A DNA stretch of 64,000 bases. Source: Fluoribacter gormanii (GTDB lineage: Bacteria > Pseudomonadota > Gammaproteobacteria > Legionellales > Legionellaceae). A program made the position numbers and the translations under genes. The notes under the pieces are model-generated. The model did not search any database. It worked only from the letters and a program-made list of their open reading frames with translations, and had not been told where the DNA came from. Every line of letters begins with the position of its first letter. Positions within the stretch are counted from its first letter, which is position 1. Below, in pieces: positions 9,401 to 16,892 of the stretch. The stretch is from NCBI RefSeq assembly GCF_900156395.1, contig NZ_FTNL01000011.1:57052-121051 (forward strand), given 5' to 3'.

Positions 9401-12265
9401 ATTAACATTCTTAAGCCATTGATGAGCAGTGATGAAGCGCAAAAACAACTAGAACTGACAGATCTTACCAAAGGCCAAAAAGAAGCTTGTGAGTTAATCA
9501 CGACTACATCCGATCAGTTTATTATGATTCAGGGGTATGCAGGAACTGGAAAAACAACCATGACTCGCAGTGCTATTGATACCATCAAGCATGCCCAATC
9601 AATGACTCATGAAGAGGTTGAACTAATTGCGGTTGCGCCCACTCACCAGGCTGTAAAAGAAATGAGGGCTCTGGGAATTGAAGCCCAAACATTAAAGAGT
9701 TTCCTTATTGAACAAGAACAGGAATCGACATTAAGCAAAAAAACACTTGTTCTTATCGATGAATCATCCATGGTCTCTAATCGAGATTGCGCAAACCTCA
9801 TGCAAAAAATTCATCATTCTGGCGCTCGTTGTGCAATGCTTGGCGATATTAGCCAACATCAAAGTATTGAAAGCGGTAAGCCAAGTAAGATATTAATTCA
9901 AGAGGGAAGCATCAGGGTGGCCTGTATGGATGATTTGGTAAGACAACAAGTTATCGAATACAAAAAAGCAATCGAAACATTAATCGCCGGTGATATTGAC
10001 AAGGCCTTAGCTCAGTTAGCCAATCAACCCTTAGACTCAATCACCCGCACTAAAGCGGATAGTCCTTACCATAGCATTACCTCTTCAATTATTGAAACAG
10101 GCGATTCGACCAAAGACTACCTGCAACTGGAAAACACACAACAGCAATCAATAGATCCATTCCAGGAAGAATTAAAGCAAAAGAACCCCATCGAAATGGC
10201 TGTAGGAGATTATTTATCTCGTACACCATCATGCCGTGATAACACGATTGTTATCATTCATGAAAATAAAAAACGGGAAGTTGCAAATGGTTTGATAAGA
10301 GATGCCCTTATGAAAGAATCTACTTTAGGCTCCGAAAACAAAGAATTTCCGAGACTGTTAAGCACTAATTACACTACTGCAGAGCTTTATTATTGCGAAA
10401 CATATCGGGATTGCTTAAAAAAGCAAGAGGAGTATTTTTTAAAGAAAGCGGAGCACTATTTCAAAGTGGTTTCAGTAGATGAATCAGCGAAAGTGGTAGT
10501 ATTAAACGATGCGAAAGGAAATAAATGCCTCTTTGTTCCTGAAAAAGAAAATAAAGACTGGAAAATTGAATTGTTTCAATCGATGCCAGGAAGGGTTTCA
10601 GTTGGTGAAAAAATTCATTTTAAAAAATCCGATAAGACTCTAGGTCGATTCGCTAATGAAAGGGTACAGGTGACGGCGGTAAATAATGAGTCATTTACCG
10701 TAAAAGACAGTAGTGGTGTGGAACACGTGCTGCAAAAAAAATTGATGAGCGACTCCCATTGGGATTATAGTTATACGGCTACCAGCTATTCAATTCAAGG
10801 AGCTTCATCCCCATTTGTTATTGGGGTTGCTGAGACTAAAAATGCGCAAGTAAATCACCTGCGGTCGTTTTATATTATGGTAACGCGAGGCTCCTTGCAG
10901 GCAATGATTTATACAGACGATCATAAAAAGCTGCAAAAACAACTTCGCGTTACTCCTGAGAAAACTTCTGCATTGGAATCACTTAACCATCTGAATGTCC
11001 AAACAAAGCCCCCAATACCCAATGCACCATCAACATCACTCAAAGCAGCGCAAAGAATGCCCATAATGAAGAACCAGGAGCCTCGTTATGATGCGAATAT
11101 GCTGTCACAACACTTATCCGAGCAGGCAGAGCTGGTAATAGAATCATTGCTAGGGCAGCCTAATCAAGCGCTTTCTTCCAAAACAGAATATCGATATGGT
11201 ACTCACGGCAGCTTAAGCCTCTGTTTAAGCGGAGAAAAAAGAGGAGTTTGGCATAACTTTGAAACACAAGAAAAAGGAAACATGCTTCATTTGATCCAAA
11301 AAACATTGAATCTAAATTTTAAAGAAAGCCTTGAATATGCCGCCAAATTAACAGGTGATGACCTAAAGGAACGTATTAAAATAGCAAACAAAAACCCCAA
11401 TAATTTTCAAGTGAAAGACACTGATAAGAAAAGAAAAACATCAGATTATGGTTTGCAATTGGTGCGAGAATCCAAACCTATATCAGGCACTATAGCAGAA
11501 AGGTATTTAAAAGAAATTAGAAAGATACATAATGTATCTGGGGAAAATATTCGATTTCATCCTAATGTCTATACCAAAGATACTGAGGAAGTACGCTACA
11601 GGCCAGCACTGTTAAATATTGCACGAGACAAAGACAATAAAGTGGCCTGCGTTGAAGTGGTATACCTGGATAATGAAACAGCAAATAAAGCAATAATGAA
11701 GATAAAACCCAAGAAATCTTATGGCTCAAAAGCAGGCGTTGGCGTCGTTTTAAGCGAGGGTAAAGGACATGAAAGTGTCACCTACATTACAGAAGGGGTG
11801 GAAACCGGATTAAGCGTTAGAGATGCAGTTCAAAATGAACGGGTTATAGCGACTCTTGGGAAAGAAAATTTTGTAAATATCGATATGGCATTACTTACAG
11901 ATAAAATAGTCATTTGTATGGATAATGATGGCAAATCAATTAAAGAAGATAAGGTAATCATTCAAACCATTGAACGATTAAAACAGCATGGAAAAACTGT
12001 AGAAATTGCCATTCCGTTACATCAAAAAGACTTTAATGATGTGAATAAAAGCAGTGGGGTTCAAGGAGTGGTAGATATATTAAATAAAGCAACGAATGTC
12101 GATAAATTTATTGGCTGCCCTAATAAAATAGATATGAATCAAGATCAAATTAAGAAGTGTCTTGAGAGCATTTCTCGACAAATGAATCTCGAACTTCCTG
12201 AAAATAAAAATAATCCAATTGAGAAACTGAAAACCCTGCAGCGAGGAGAAATGGAAATATATTAA
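6431..12265 (+). CDS. traI: TraI, conjugative relaxase-helicase with C-terminal primase/Toprim-like extension
   Basis: 1944 residues. The N-terminal TrwC/TraI relaxase has two tyrosine pairs (Y14-Y15 and Y21-Y22) and the metal triad H146, H157, H159, the same numbers as in F TraI. The segment around 76-90 (GYDLTFSAPKSVS) is the family signature. A first RecD-like unit (about 300-900) keeps a Walker-B-like IVDEAQRL but has no Walker A, like the inactive ssDNA-binding helicase unit of F TraI. The second is intact: Walker A GYAGTGKTT at 1035-1043 and D1110-E1111-S1112. Beyond about residue 1540 comes a DnaG-like segment, then a Toprim domain with E1788 and D1831-N-D1833. F TraI has no such extension. 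It would nick oriT, unwind the T-strand, and may interact with or act as a primase. Confidence 0.93.
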   Translation: MLSLRVKPIKMPGYYFDKENYYFSNQLTTEWVGLSAERQNLSGEVNVLSLEAVVRGALPSGDVIGLKTQSGEIKHRGGYDLTFSAPKSVSYLGLVCGHKEFIDLHLNAVKTVLKLIEKEAAEARKSGKEGMEYEKTGNLCFATILHDTSRELDPQLHVHALLMNFTERLDGKWRALASDISRNHGTMEWIMDNQIFLGLVYRSEIALGLKEMGLEIEHTGDAHGLFEIKHFDKTLLERMSKRRTQVEEHIKGMHSNSLKAYDRATLDSRKSKEVVSPEELRMRWKAESEALGVNPATYLATLKDKTKESHTPKEAMSNNQELDRSVLDAIAHLEEKKLTFTYQEVLQTSLYFSLGEQGFEALMSRIDQEIDAQNLIALNAENSSFTTSKLINKEQELIKKIVNFTHQKKGIERNMDKVCKLTDNESIQKAVTQALFNKDGVVRIKQQSATSRELLSTLIDYSQDSKIIRILCPSAFSANTINKDMAKSAPTLWQWILSIGKQDLCETVAGFNYRHGSEHKLPFFHSKKEREVLIVDEAQRLAPDEMNTLLSIADKRCAKVIFLEKSQSLSGFKSDIPDLLDKACIKSFEVDDRKVPATSINLIEAQTVEGRILKTAQMYCNLPVIQRQNTKVFTVSKLEAKEVNEAIRTQLKEQGEISSDEKTINTLTRIPLTLSEKKLAKSYQSNWILIHNTRTESKKFTVLGINEKDNQLIVRNSNGARSLLAAKNITDSMQIYEQTPLSVGIGDQLVATASLSFEGLKIGNQYEVTAFTRHGIKIRDGKRSIHLITSNEKHFPLSHAYAKTMYSDDLKPVKQTIMTLPAYALKQNTMSLLCESSKENVMIITDNVDKANRFAMKSATKSSAISLTLDAAKTNHGAQIIDHRTTSDLLSSLEQALTLLTAKKPQKSDAEKALHFAIAHLSEREAAFTRSDLLEVAVHQAIGKAGLNEIDNVLGNAINSGDLISGGNEFLTTKEAVAFEESIIKNVKAGINILKPLMSSDEAQKQLELTDLTKGQKEACELITTTSDQFIMIQGYAGTGKTTMTRSAIDTIKHAQSMTHEEVELIAVAPTHQAVKEMRALGIEAQTLKSFLIEQEQESTLSKKTLVLIDESSMVSNRDCANLMQKIHHSGARCAMLGDISQHQSIESGKPSKILIQEGSIRVACMDDLVRQQVIEYKKAIETLIAGDIDKALAQLANQPLDSITRTKADSPYHSITSSIIETGDSTKDYLQLENTQQQSIDPFQEELKQKNPIEMAVGDYLSRTPSCRDNTIVIIHENKKREVANGLIRDALMKESTLGSENKEFPRLLSTNYTTAELYYCETYRDCLKKQEEYFLKKAEHYFKVVSVDESAKVVVLNDAKGNKCLFVPEKENKDWKIELFQSMPGRVSVGEKIHFKKSDKTLGRFANERVQVTAVNNESFTVKDSSGVEHVLQKKLMSDSHWDYSYTATSYSIQGASSPFVIGVAETKNAQVNHLRSFYIMVTRGSLQAMIYTDDHKKLQKQLRVTPEKTSALESLNHLNVQTKPPIPNAPSTSLKAAQRMPIMKNQEPRYDANMLSQHLSEQAELVIESLLGQPNQALSSKTEYRYGTHGSLSLCLSGEKRGVWHNFETQEKGNMLHLIQKTLNLNFKESLEYAAKLTGDDLKERIKIANKNPNNFQVKDTDKKRKTSDYGLQLVRESKPISGTIAERYLKEIRKIHNVSGENIRFHPNVYTKDTEEVRYRPALLNIARDKDNKVACVEVVYLDNETANKAIMKIKPKKSYGSKAGVGVVLSEGKGHESVTYITEGVETGLSVRDAVQNERVIATLGKENFVNIDMALLTDKIVICMDNDGKSIKEDKVIIQTIERLKQHGKTVEIAIPLHQKDFNDVNKSSGVQGVVDILNKATNVDKFIGCPNKIDMNQDQIKKCLESISRQMNLELPENKNNPIEKLKTLQRGEMEIY

Positions 12266-12297
12266 TTACTTGAACGCAGTGCATCTAGGAATTTTAT

Positions 12298-12720
12298 ATG
12301 AAAAAAATGTTTGGAGTAATTTCTCTTTTATTGATAAATGGATCATCGGTCTACCTCATTTATCTCTATGTTTCAATAGCGTGCTCCACCAAAGTGAATA
12401 ACCTGCTTCAGGTTGCTTATGAGCCATCTGGAATGCAAATGATTTTTTACTTTATATCGTTTCCAATTTTTATGGTTTTAGCAATATTAAGTCGTATTCA
12501 TTGCTATTATTTTAATGTAAAAAATGGATTGACTTTATGTTTATTTTTAATCTGGTTCTTGTATTTTATGTTTATCATATACATTGATCGAATAGTTCAT
12601 TTTCCTAAAGGGAATGAACTATTTTATTATGGTAGTTTGGCTATTTCATTAGTGGCATTTGCTTTAATTGGATTGACAACATATTTCCAGATGAAACAAT
12701 TAATGACTTATTCAGAGTAA
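12298..12720 (+). CDS. Small polytopic membrane protein, unknown
   Basis: 140 residues with about four transmembrane segments (near 8-30, 45-65, 78-98 and 108-130) and very few charged residues outside the loops. It starts 32 bases after the traI stop on the same strand and may be the last gene of the tra transcript. I do not recognise the family. In F the gene after traI is traX, a membrane-bound pilin acetylase, but this protein is too short (F TraX is 248 residues) and shows no resemblance I can see. No function is claimed. Confidence 0.6.
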   Translation: MKKMFGVISLLLINGSSVYLIYLYVSIACSTKVNNLLQVAYEPSGMQMIFYFISFPIFMVLAILSRIHCYYFNVKNGLTLCLFLIWFLYFMFIIYIDRIVHFPKGNELFYYGSLAISLVAFALIGLTTYFQMKQLMTYSE

Positions 12721-12785
12721 AATTTGAAGCTTAAAATAAGCCATATTATTTTTAAATTTAACTGGTAAATACCATTAATACTAAC

Positions 12786-13154
12786 TTAATTATTGATATA
12801 TCCTTCAATGAAATTATCTACTTTCTTCTTAAGTTCTGCGATATGTTCTTCGGCATTATTTGATTCACCTGAAAGTTTATTTTTATCATAAACACAGCGA
12901 AAAATATCAGCACTTATTCCCAGTAATCTTAAAAGATGAGTCGTGTGTTGACGATTCAATTCCTCCTCTTTTTCTAAGCGTCTTTTTTCATCTTCGCTGA
13001 TTACTGGATTATCTTTATTGTGTAGGTATACCTTAATTCCTAATTCGATCATTTCTTTCATGGTTTGGGATGATGAATCATGTCCTTCATCTTTTTTAAT
13101 TGTTTCGAGCTGATCAATGATTCTTTGATTTAGATAACAATAAGCCTTGGGCAT
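12786..13154 (-). CDS. traM: TraM-like relaxosome DNA-binding protein
   Basis: 122 residues from the ATG at 13154, preferred because AGAGGA lies just upstream; an upstream start at 13193 exists but is poorer. F TraM is 127 residues. The N-terminus (MPKAYCYLNQRIIDQLETIK...) and the following LELG-like helix match the ribbon-helix-helix domain, and the C-terminal part (about 78-120: LLRLLGISADIFRC and a terminal helix) matches the tetramerisation domain. TraM binds sbm sites next to oriT, represses its own promoter and contacts TraD. It is transcribed away from an adjacent repeat region with an F-like nic sequence, which supports the call independently of sequence likeness. Confidence 0.8.
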   Translation of the reverse strand: MPKAYCYLNQRIIDQLETIKKDEGHDSSSQTMKEMIELGIKVYLHNKDNPVISEDEKRRLEKEEELNRQHTTHLLRLLGISADIFRCVYDKNKLSGESNNAEEHIAELKKKVDNFIEGYINN

Positions 13155-13230
13155 ACAATCCTCTTTTAAATTTATAATGCAGGTTCTGTGCATTGTTTTT
13201 ACCTGGTTTAGAATAATTGTATCATTTAAT

Positions 13231-13370
13231 AATGGGTGTCGAATAGGTGTGTATATTCGTTCAATAGATATTTTTTACTCATTCAATAGGTGTGGATTAG
13301 GTGTTGATATTTTATAACTTATTGATTATTATTAAAGAGTGGATGCACACCTATATAAAATAGGGGTGTT
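13231..13370 (+). repeat. AATAGGTGTG repeats, putative TraM (sbm) sites
   Basis: Copies lie at 13231-13240, 13242-13251, 13285-13294 and 13296-13305 on the + strand, with a reverse copy at 13346-13355 and a looser copy at 13359-13370. The first two pairs are each closely spaced and the pairs are about 43 bases apart. They fill the promoter region of the traM-like gene, consistent with autoregulation. Confidence 0.65.
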
Positions 13371-13419
13371 AGCAGATCTTAAAATGCCAATCCGCACGTA
13401 AGCTACTGAATAATAATAA

Positions 13420-13460
13420 AATGTTTTAAGCAATAAACATTGCGAGGGGTGTGTTCTTTT
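13420..13460 (+). other. Relaxase recognition inverted repeat and nic site
   Basis: The arms AATGTTT (13420-13426) and AAACATT (13435-13441) flank an 8-base loop. The predicted nick at 13452/13453 lies 11 bases past the right arm, close to the F arrangement in which the hairpin directly precedes the TraI binding site. The nic core GCGAGGGGTGT differs from F GCGTGGGGTGT at one base. Confidence 0.78.
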
Positions 13461-13607
13461 TTATTTTAATCATTCTTTTATATGTGTATTTAATTGGGTA
13501 TTTTAGTATTATTTATTTAAATTAATATTTTGAAAAGCGCATAATAATTGCGTGCTTGTGATTCACAGTATTCTCTTAACCATTTACTCAATAGGGATAT
13601 TTATATC

Positions 13608-13919
13608 ATGAATATATTAAAAAGATTTCTGAAAAAAATTGCTAAAATCATTCATTTTAGACCCTATAGTGAATGGACTGAAGAAGAGAAGGCTGTGTAT
13701 GCTAAACGGCATTCTTTTCATTCTTACTCTAAATCAAATGATACAAAAATTAATCCTGCAAGCGGCCTGCCAATGATTGGTTGTCTGGATGTAAATGGCA
13801 ATACATTTGGATCTAGCAGTTCATTTGATGATTATCATAGAAATCATGACAACAATTATCGTAGTTATTCATCTACAAATTATTGCAATAGTTATGATCC
13901 GTTTGCCAATCGCTATTAA
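13608..13919 (+). CDS. Small basic/Ser-Asn-rich protein, unknown
   Basis: 103 residues from the ATG at 13608, preceded by AGGGAT; the frame is open upstream to 13548 but no ribosome site supports that start. The N-terminus is basic and amphipathic (MNILKRFLKKIAKII). The middle has an INPASGLPMIGCLDVNGNTFG-type segment, a pattern of NP(A/S)(T/S)GLPM followed by D.NGN that occurs in several short bacterial proteins of unknown role. The C-terminal third is rich in Ser, Tyr and Asn. It is the first gene past the predicted nic site, so it would be the first to enter a recipient. Confidence 0.55.
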   Translation: MNILKRFLKKIAKIIHFRPYSEWTEEEKAVYAKRHSFHSYSKSNDTKINPASGLPMIGCLDVNGNTFGSSSSFDDYHRNHDNNYRSYSSTNYCNSYDPFANRY

Positions 13920-14007
13920 TTGTTTCGATTTGTATTTTTATGTCCTATTTTTACTGATATAGTAAACTAAATTTTTTATAAAATTGATGTTAATTTTGGA
14001 GAATACC

Positions 14008-14223
14008 ATGGCTTTAATTAGTGCAAAAAAAACACCTGAAAAAGAAAAAATTAAAATCGAAATTAGTAAAGACATTTACTCAGAAATAAAAGAATACTGC
14101 TCATGGGTTGGCATTGATGATATTAGCTATTTTTTTGAAGAGTCCTCCATCATGATCTTTTCTAAAGATAAAGAATGGAAGCAACATCGAAAAGAGAAAA
14201 AACAGGCTATTGAATCCGTTTAG
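14008..14223 (+). CDS. Small charged leading-region protein, unknown
   Basis: 71 residues from the ATG at 14008, which has GGAG six bases upstream; a longer in-frame start at 13984 lacks a ribosome site. The protein is lysine- and glutamate-rich with a KIKIEISKDIYSEIKEYCSW segment followed by a helix, a beta-helix-helix layout resembling a single ribbon-helix-helix-type DNA-binding unit. That resemblance is weak and I do not assign a function. It sits 90 bases after the previous gene on the same strand. Confidence 0.5.
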   Translation: MALISAKKTPEKEKIKIEISKDIYSEIKEYCSWVGIDDISYFFEESSIMIFSKDKEWKQHRKEKKQAIESV

Positions 14224-14284
14224 TATTGTTCCGCATTAAGATTTAATTTAGTAAATATACAATTAAAAAAACAAGGATATCCGA

Positions 14285-14923
14285 GTGAAAAACCGTATTA
14301 GGACTACATGTAAATACATCATACCACTAACTATTATTGGTCTATTTGGTTATCACTCTTATTCCGTTCAATCAAAACTAAATCAAAAAGAAAAGCAAAT
14401 CTATATATCTCTAAAAGAGTTGTCCGAGATTGCCACGAAAATTCATGGTGTTGAACCTCCTTTTCTGGATAAGGTCATGATAACCATTGTTGATTGGTTT
14501 ATCCCTATTCCGTTTATTAATAAAAATGAGTCTCTAAAACTGCTGGCCGAACATAAAAATGAACTCACATCAAAATCAAAAAGAATTTATGTGTCAGAAA
14601 GCAAGATGGGGGAAGTTGTGGTTACAAAAAATTTTAATTTCACCTCATCTGATATTAAGGAATCTAAATCGATACCCATGGGTACAATTTTCAGCGCATT
14701 CGTCATGGCTCCTTTTCATGATTCTGATAATCCAAATCAATTACGATTTAAAATAAACATCAATTCCATGTCTTGTACGGCAATTGCTGATTCCATTTTA
14801 AAAGCAGATTATCAATCAGGAAGTATAGTTGCCAAAATTAACGGCATAAACTGCGCTAATGAGAACTCAAAATCGATACCCTTAGAAGCGGTGGGATTGG
14901 TATCAGGTAGGGTACTATCCTAG
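14285..14923 (+). CDS. Membrane-anchored protein with VirB10/TraB-like periplasmic segment
   Basis: 212 residues from a GTG at 14285 with AAGGAT upstream. One N-terminal membrane anchor (about 11-27) is followed by a short helical region and then, from about 110 to 212, a segment resembling part of the beta-rich periplasmic domain of TraB/VirB10 proteins: an IPMGTIFSAF stretch (compare IPxGTxxxA), a cysteine segment near 160, a GSIVAKI...C stretch and a final G-x-V-S-G-R-V-L-S like the GRVVS in F TraB. The proteins of that family are much longer and continue past this point. It may be a truncated paralogue, a decoy or an accessory channel component. The similarity was judged by eye. Confidence 0.5.
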   Translation: MKNRIRTTCKYIIPLTIIGLFGYHSYSVQSKLNQKEKQIYISLKELSEIATKIHGVEPPFLDKVMITIVDWFIPIPFINKNESLKLLAEHKNELTSKSKRIYVSESKMGEVVVTKNFNFTSSDIKESKSIPMGTIFSAFVMAPFHDSDNPNQLRFKININSMSCTAIADSILKADYQSGSIVAKINGINCANENSKSIPLEAVGLVSGRVLS

Positions 14924-14924
14924 A

Positions 14925-15143
14925 ATGAATATTAGATCCTTACAAATAAAAGCACATTCAATAATGTTATTTTTTTCCTTAATAAAAAGGAAGGTGGCGT
15001 TATTTTTAGTCATTATTATTCTGATGAATATTAATGCTATTTTTTCTTACATCAAGAATTTTTTATTTTTAATCATCAATAAATTGGAAGCTCTAATTTT
15101 AGATCACAGAATTTTTTTATTATTCTGTGATCCTATCAATTAA
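14925..15143 (+). CDS. Possible short hydrophobic protein
   Basis: A 72-codon frame starts one base after the preceding stop, so translational coupling is possible. The predicted peptide has two hydrophobic stretches (about 20-38 and 42-58) but is low in complexity and very AT-rich, and its last codons overlap a perfect 11-bp inverted repeat (15102-15132) that may be a transcription or folding signal. It may not be a real gene. Confidence 0.3.
   Translation: MNIRSLQIKAHSIMLFFSLIKRKVALFLVIIILMNINAIFSYIKNFLFLIINKLEALILDHRIFLLFCDPIN
15102..15132. terminator. Perfect 11-bp inverted repeat, possible terminator of the 14.0-14.9 kb genes
   Basis: GATCACAGAAT (15102-15112) and its exact complement (15122-15132) flank a 9-base T-rich loop. 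There is no U tract after the stem on either strand, so an intrinsic terminator is only moderately supported. It lies between convergent gene groups, where a bidirectional terminator would fit. Confidence 0.45.
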
Positions 15144-15220
15144 CATACTATTAATTATCAACGCATATATAAGATATAAAACCAACAAAAGGAGACAAAA
15201 GGAATAGAAAAAAGTACCAC

Positions 15221-15493
15221 TTATATTCCAATTAATTCCCAATCCCCAAAGTACCCCTCTTTGGTTTTAATTAAATCCTCATAAACACGCATCTCTAAAC
15301 CATCAGCAATCTCATCCCATCCGGTTACTTCCTTGGCAATATTAAAATAATCATCATTAATAAAAAACACCCTGGGAACTCCGTATGTCCAGATAATGCC
15401 ATCAACACCAAAAAGTGTTGCTCCTTCAAAACCCCAATCATCCATTTCTTGTTCTGGGGTATTGCGTCCGTGGTATAGTCTTAATTTCATCAA
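15221..15493 (-). CDS. Small conserved plasmid-type protein, unknown
   Basis: 90 residues starting at 15493, with AGGA seven bases upstream of the first of two adjacent ATGs. The protein is compact and aromatic-rich: KLRLYHGR near the start, DDWGFEGATLFGVDGI, and a C-terminal YFGDWELI. It resembles short hypothetical proteins often found next to DUF932 genes on plasmids, but I know no function for them. It lies downstream of the DUF932 gene on the same strand with a hairpin (15538-15563) between them. Confidence 0.55.
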   Translation of the reverse strand: MMKLRLYHGRNTPEQEMDDWGFEGATLFGVDGIIWTYGVPRVFFINDDYFNIAKEVTGWDEIADGLEMRVYEDLIKTKEGYFGDWELIGI

Positions 15494-15537
15494 ATGTTCC
15501 TTTCATCTTGCTGTTGTTATCACGCCATTTTCAAAAT

Positions 15538-15563
15538 GAGGCAAAGGGATTGTTCTTTGCCTC
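15538..15563 (-). terminator. Hairpin between the DUF932 gene and the next gene
   Basis: GAGGCAAAG (15538-15546) pairs perfectly with CTTTGCCTC (15555-15563) across an 8-base loop. Read on the minus strand it follows the DUF932 stop by 13 bases and is followed by ATTTTG, a short and imperfect U tract. It probably acts as a terminator or attenuator, leaving some read-through to the 15.2 kb gene. Confidence 0.55.
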
Positions 15564-15576
15564 TTAAAAAATTCCG

Positions 15577-16380
15577 TTACCTTTTTATTTCCATCATTCT
15601 TTCAGTAAGAGTCCACAAGGCACGATTTAATTTCACATTTTGATCAATGGCTTTTACTTCTCTGGTTCTTGTTCGAGTGGTGTATCCGTATTTATTTAAA
15701 CGATGGCCACGAATCCCACCTTTAATTAAATTTTCTTGCAGGACATTAAACACCGTAAACAAATCATTATCTTTTTGATCCACATAACGCCTTGGTTGCA
15801 ATAAACGCTCAGGAGCAACGATCATTGCGCCCTCATCATCAGAAAATTTTAGAGAATGGGCAGCTTCGGCAAAAATCATCTTTTCAGTATCGTTTAAATG
15901 AATTGAAGTCATATCATCTGATACATCGAGCATCTTGTTCGCGGTTTCAATCACCTTATAAGTACCTTCAATAACATTTCCAATAACATCTCCCTGATGT
16001 TTAATTCTAATTTCGTCATAAGATTGTCCCGCAATCATTCCATTACTGCATACGACACGAAAAAGACCCGCCATTAAGCGATAAGAAGACAGGCCATCAT
16101 GAGAATTAATAAGAACCAGTTCAGGATAAAGCCCCTGATTATTTTGCATGACATCATGGCGTTGAAAACGGAGCATGTGTTTTGCAAATGCTTTCGATTC
16201 TTGACTTAAGCTTTTGGTCTGAGTTGCCCAAGTTGGAAAAAATCCTTCTGACATTAATTTTTCAATGATTTGCTCTGTTGAGATGGGTGAGTACTGAGCA
16301 CTTGTTTTGTGGGAGCTTTCTTGTGTGAATATGGAAGGGGCTAATTTAAATAGTTTTTCTTTTGATAAAATGGGTAACAC
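15577..16380 (-). CDS. DUF932 family protein (plasmid/phage leading-region type)
   Basis: 267 residues from a GTG at 16380 with GGAG eight bases upstream. The sequence shows typical DUF932 features: LVLINSHDGLSSYRLMAGLFRVVCSNGM in the middle (roughly residues 88-115, with N-S-H-D-G and C-S-N-G-M as landmarks) and a basic C-terminal tail. DUF932 proteins are common in the leading regions of conjugative plasmids and in phages; their molecular role is not established. It is driven by promoter module A (16407-16490), one of three matched modules shared with the klcA-like gene and the 17.7 kb gene, which suggests co-regulated early expression. Confidence 0.8.
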   Translation of the reverse strand: MLPILSKEKLFKLAPSIFTQESSHKTSAQYSPISTEQIIEKLMSEGFFPTWATQTKSLSQESKAFAKHMLRFQRHDVMQNNQGLYPELVLINSHDGLSSYRLMAGLFRVVCSNGMIAGQSYDEIRIKHQGDVIGNVIEGTYKVIETANKMLDVSDDMTSIHLNDTEKMIFAEAAHSLKFSDDEGAMIVAPERLLQPRRYVDQKDNDLFTVFNVLQENLIKGGIRGHRLNKYGYTTRTRTREVKAIDQNVKLNRALWTLTERMMEIKR

Positions 16381-16406
16381 GATTTCTTCTCCTATGCTTT
16401 CTTTAA

Positions 16407-16490
16407 TGTTCCTAAACGAACAAGTACATTATGACAAAACTAGGAATAATAGTCAATTAAAAACATCTTTTATTTAGATGGTTTTAATTG
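16407..16490 (-). promoter_or_regulatory. Promoter module A: hairpin, -35/-10 and TGTTC-N6-GAACA operator
   Basis: On the minus strand: -35 TTGACT (16451-16456), 17-base spacer, -10 CATAAT (16428-16433), then the dyad TGTTC (16407-16411) N6 GAACA (16418-16422) at the likely transcription start. Upstream, and overlapping half of the -35, is a 15-bp stem with one mismatch (16454-16468 and 16476-16490, 7-base loop). The same layout is found in modules B and C. Confidence 0.7.
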
Positions 16491-16522
16491 GCCTTATATG
16501 GGGATGCGGAAAAACCCATATT

Positions 16523-16681
16523 TTAATTAACAATTAAATATCCAACATTAATCCACGACAACACACTAAAGATTAGCTTAAAACTAAATCCATATAATTT
16601 GTAATTCATTCCTAAAGAAAGCAACGAACCATTGTAGTAGATTGCTGCAGAAACAGAATTACTAACATCAATTTTTTTCAT
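16523..16681 (-). CDS. Small single-span membrane protein, possible
   Basis: A 52-codon frame on the minus strand starts with ATG at 16681, with GGGGAG four bases upstream, a strong ribosome site. The predicted peptide has a polar N-terminal half (MKKIDVSNSVSAAIYYNGS) and a hydrophobic C-terminal half compatible with one membrane span. It sits between the klcA-like gene and module A on the same strand as its neighbours. No family is recognised. The strong ribosome site is the main argument for it being real. Confidence 0.45.
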   Translation of the reverse strand: MKKIDVSNSVSAAIYYNGSLLSLGMNYKLYGFSFKLIFSVLSWINVGYLIVN

Positions 16682-16892
16682 CAAACTCCCCAAATAAATT
16701 ATTTAATTATTATATACTCTCGGTCGGGATCCTAGTAAAAAAGGTATGTTCAATTTTTTAATCCAATTAGGCCATTAATTATAATTCAGGTAAGTGCTTT
16801 CATGATTGCATACCTCCATCATTCGTTTTTCAGCCACGAAATAAATGTAATTGCATTTTAAATCCCTCTAATTTTATTCATCACCACTAAAA

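Larger units (their letters stand above)
13194..13547 (+). other. oriT: Origin of transfer (oriT) with F-like nic and TraM-site-like repeats
   Basis: The region contains four direct copies of a (A/T)AT(A/G)GGTGT(G/C/T) motif at 13231-13240, 13242-13251, 13285-13294 and 13296-13305. A fifth, inverted copy is at 13346-13355 and a variant AATAGGGGTGTT ends at 13370. These are likely TraM binding sites. A 7-bp inverted repeat (AATGTTT 13420-13426, AAACATT 13435-13441) is followed by TGCGAGGGGTGTGTTCTTTT (13441-13460). F TraI recognises GCGTGGGGTGT, cut after the last T, so the predicted nick is between T13452 and G13453 on the + strand. The order tra - traM - repeats - nic - leading region matches F. 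Confidence 0.82.

Noticed and set aside
6979..9501. Minus-strand frames of up to 119 codons over traI
   Set aside because: They overlap a well-supported relaxase-helicase frame and show no features of their own.
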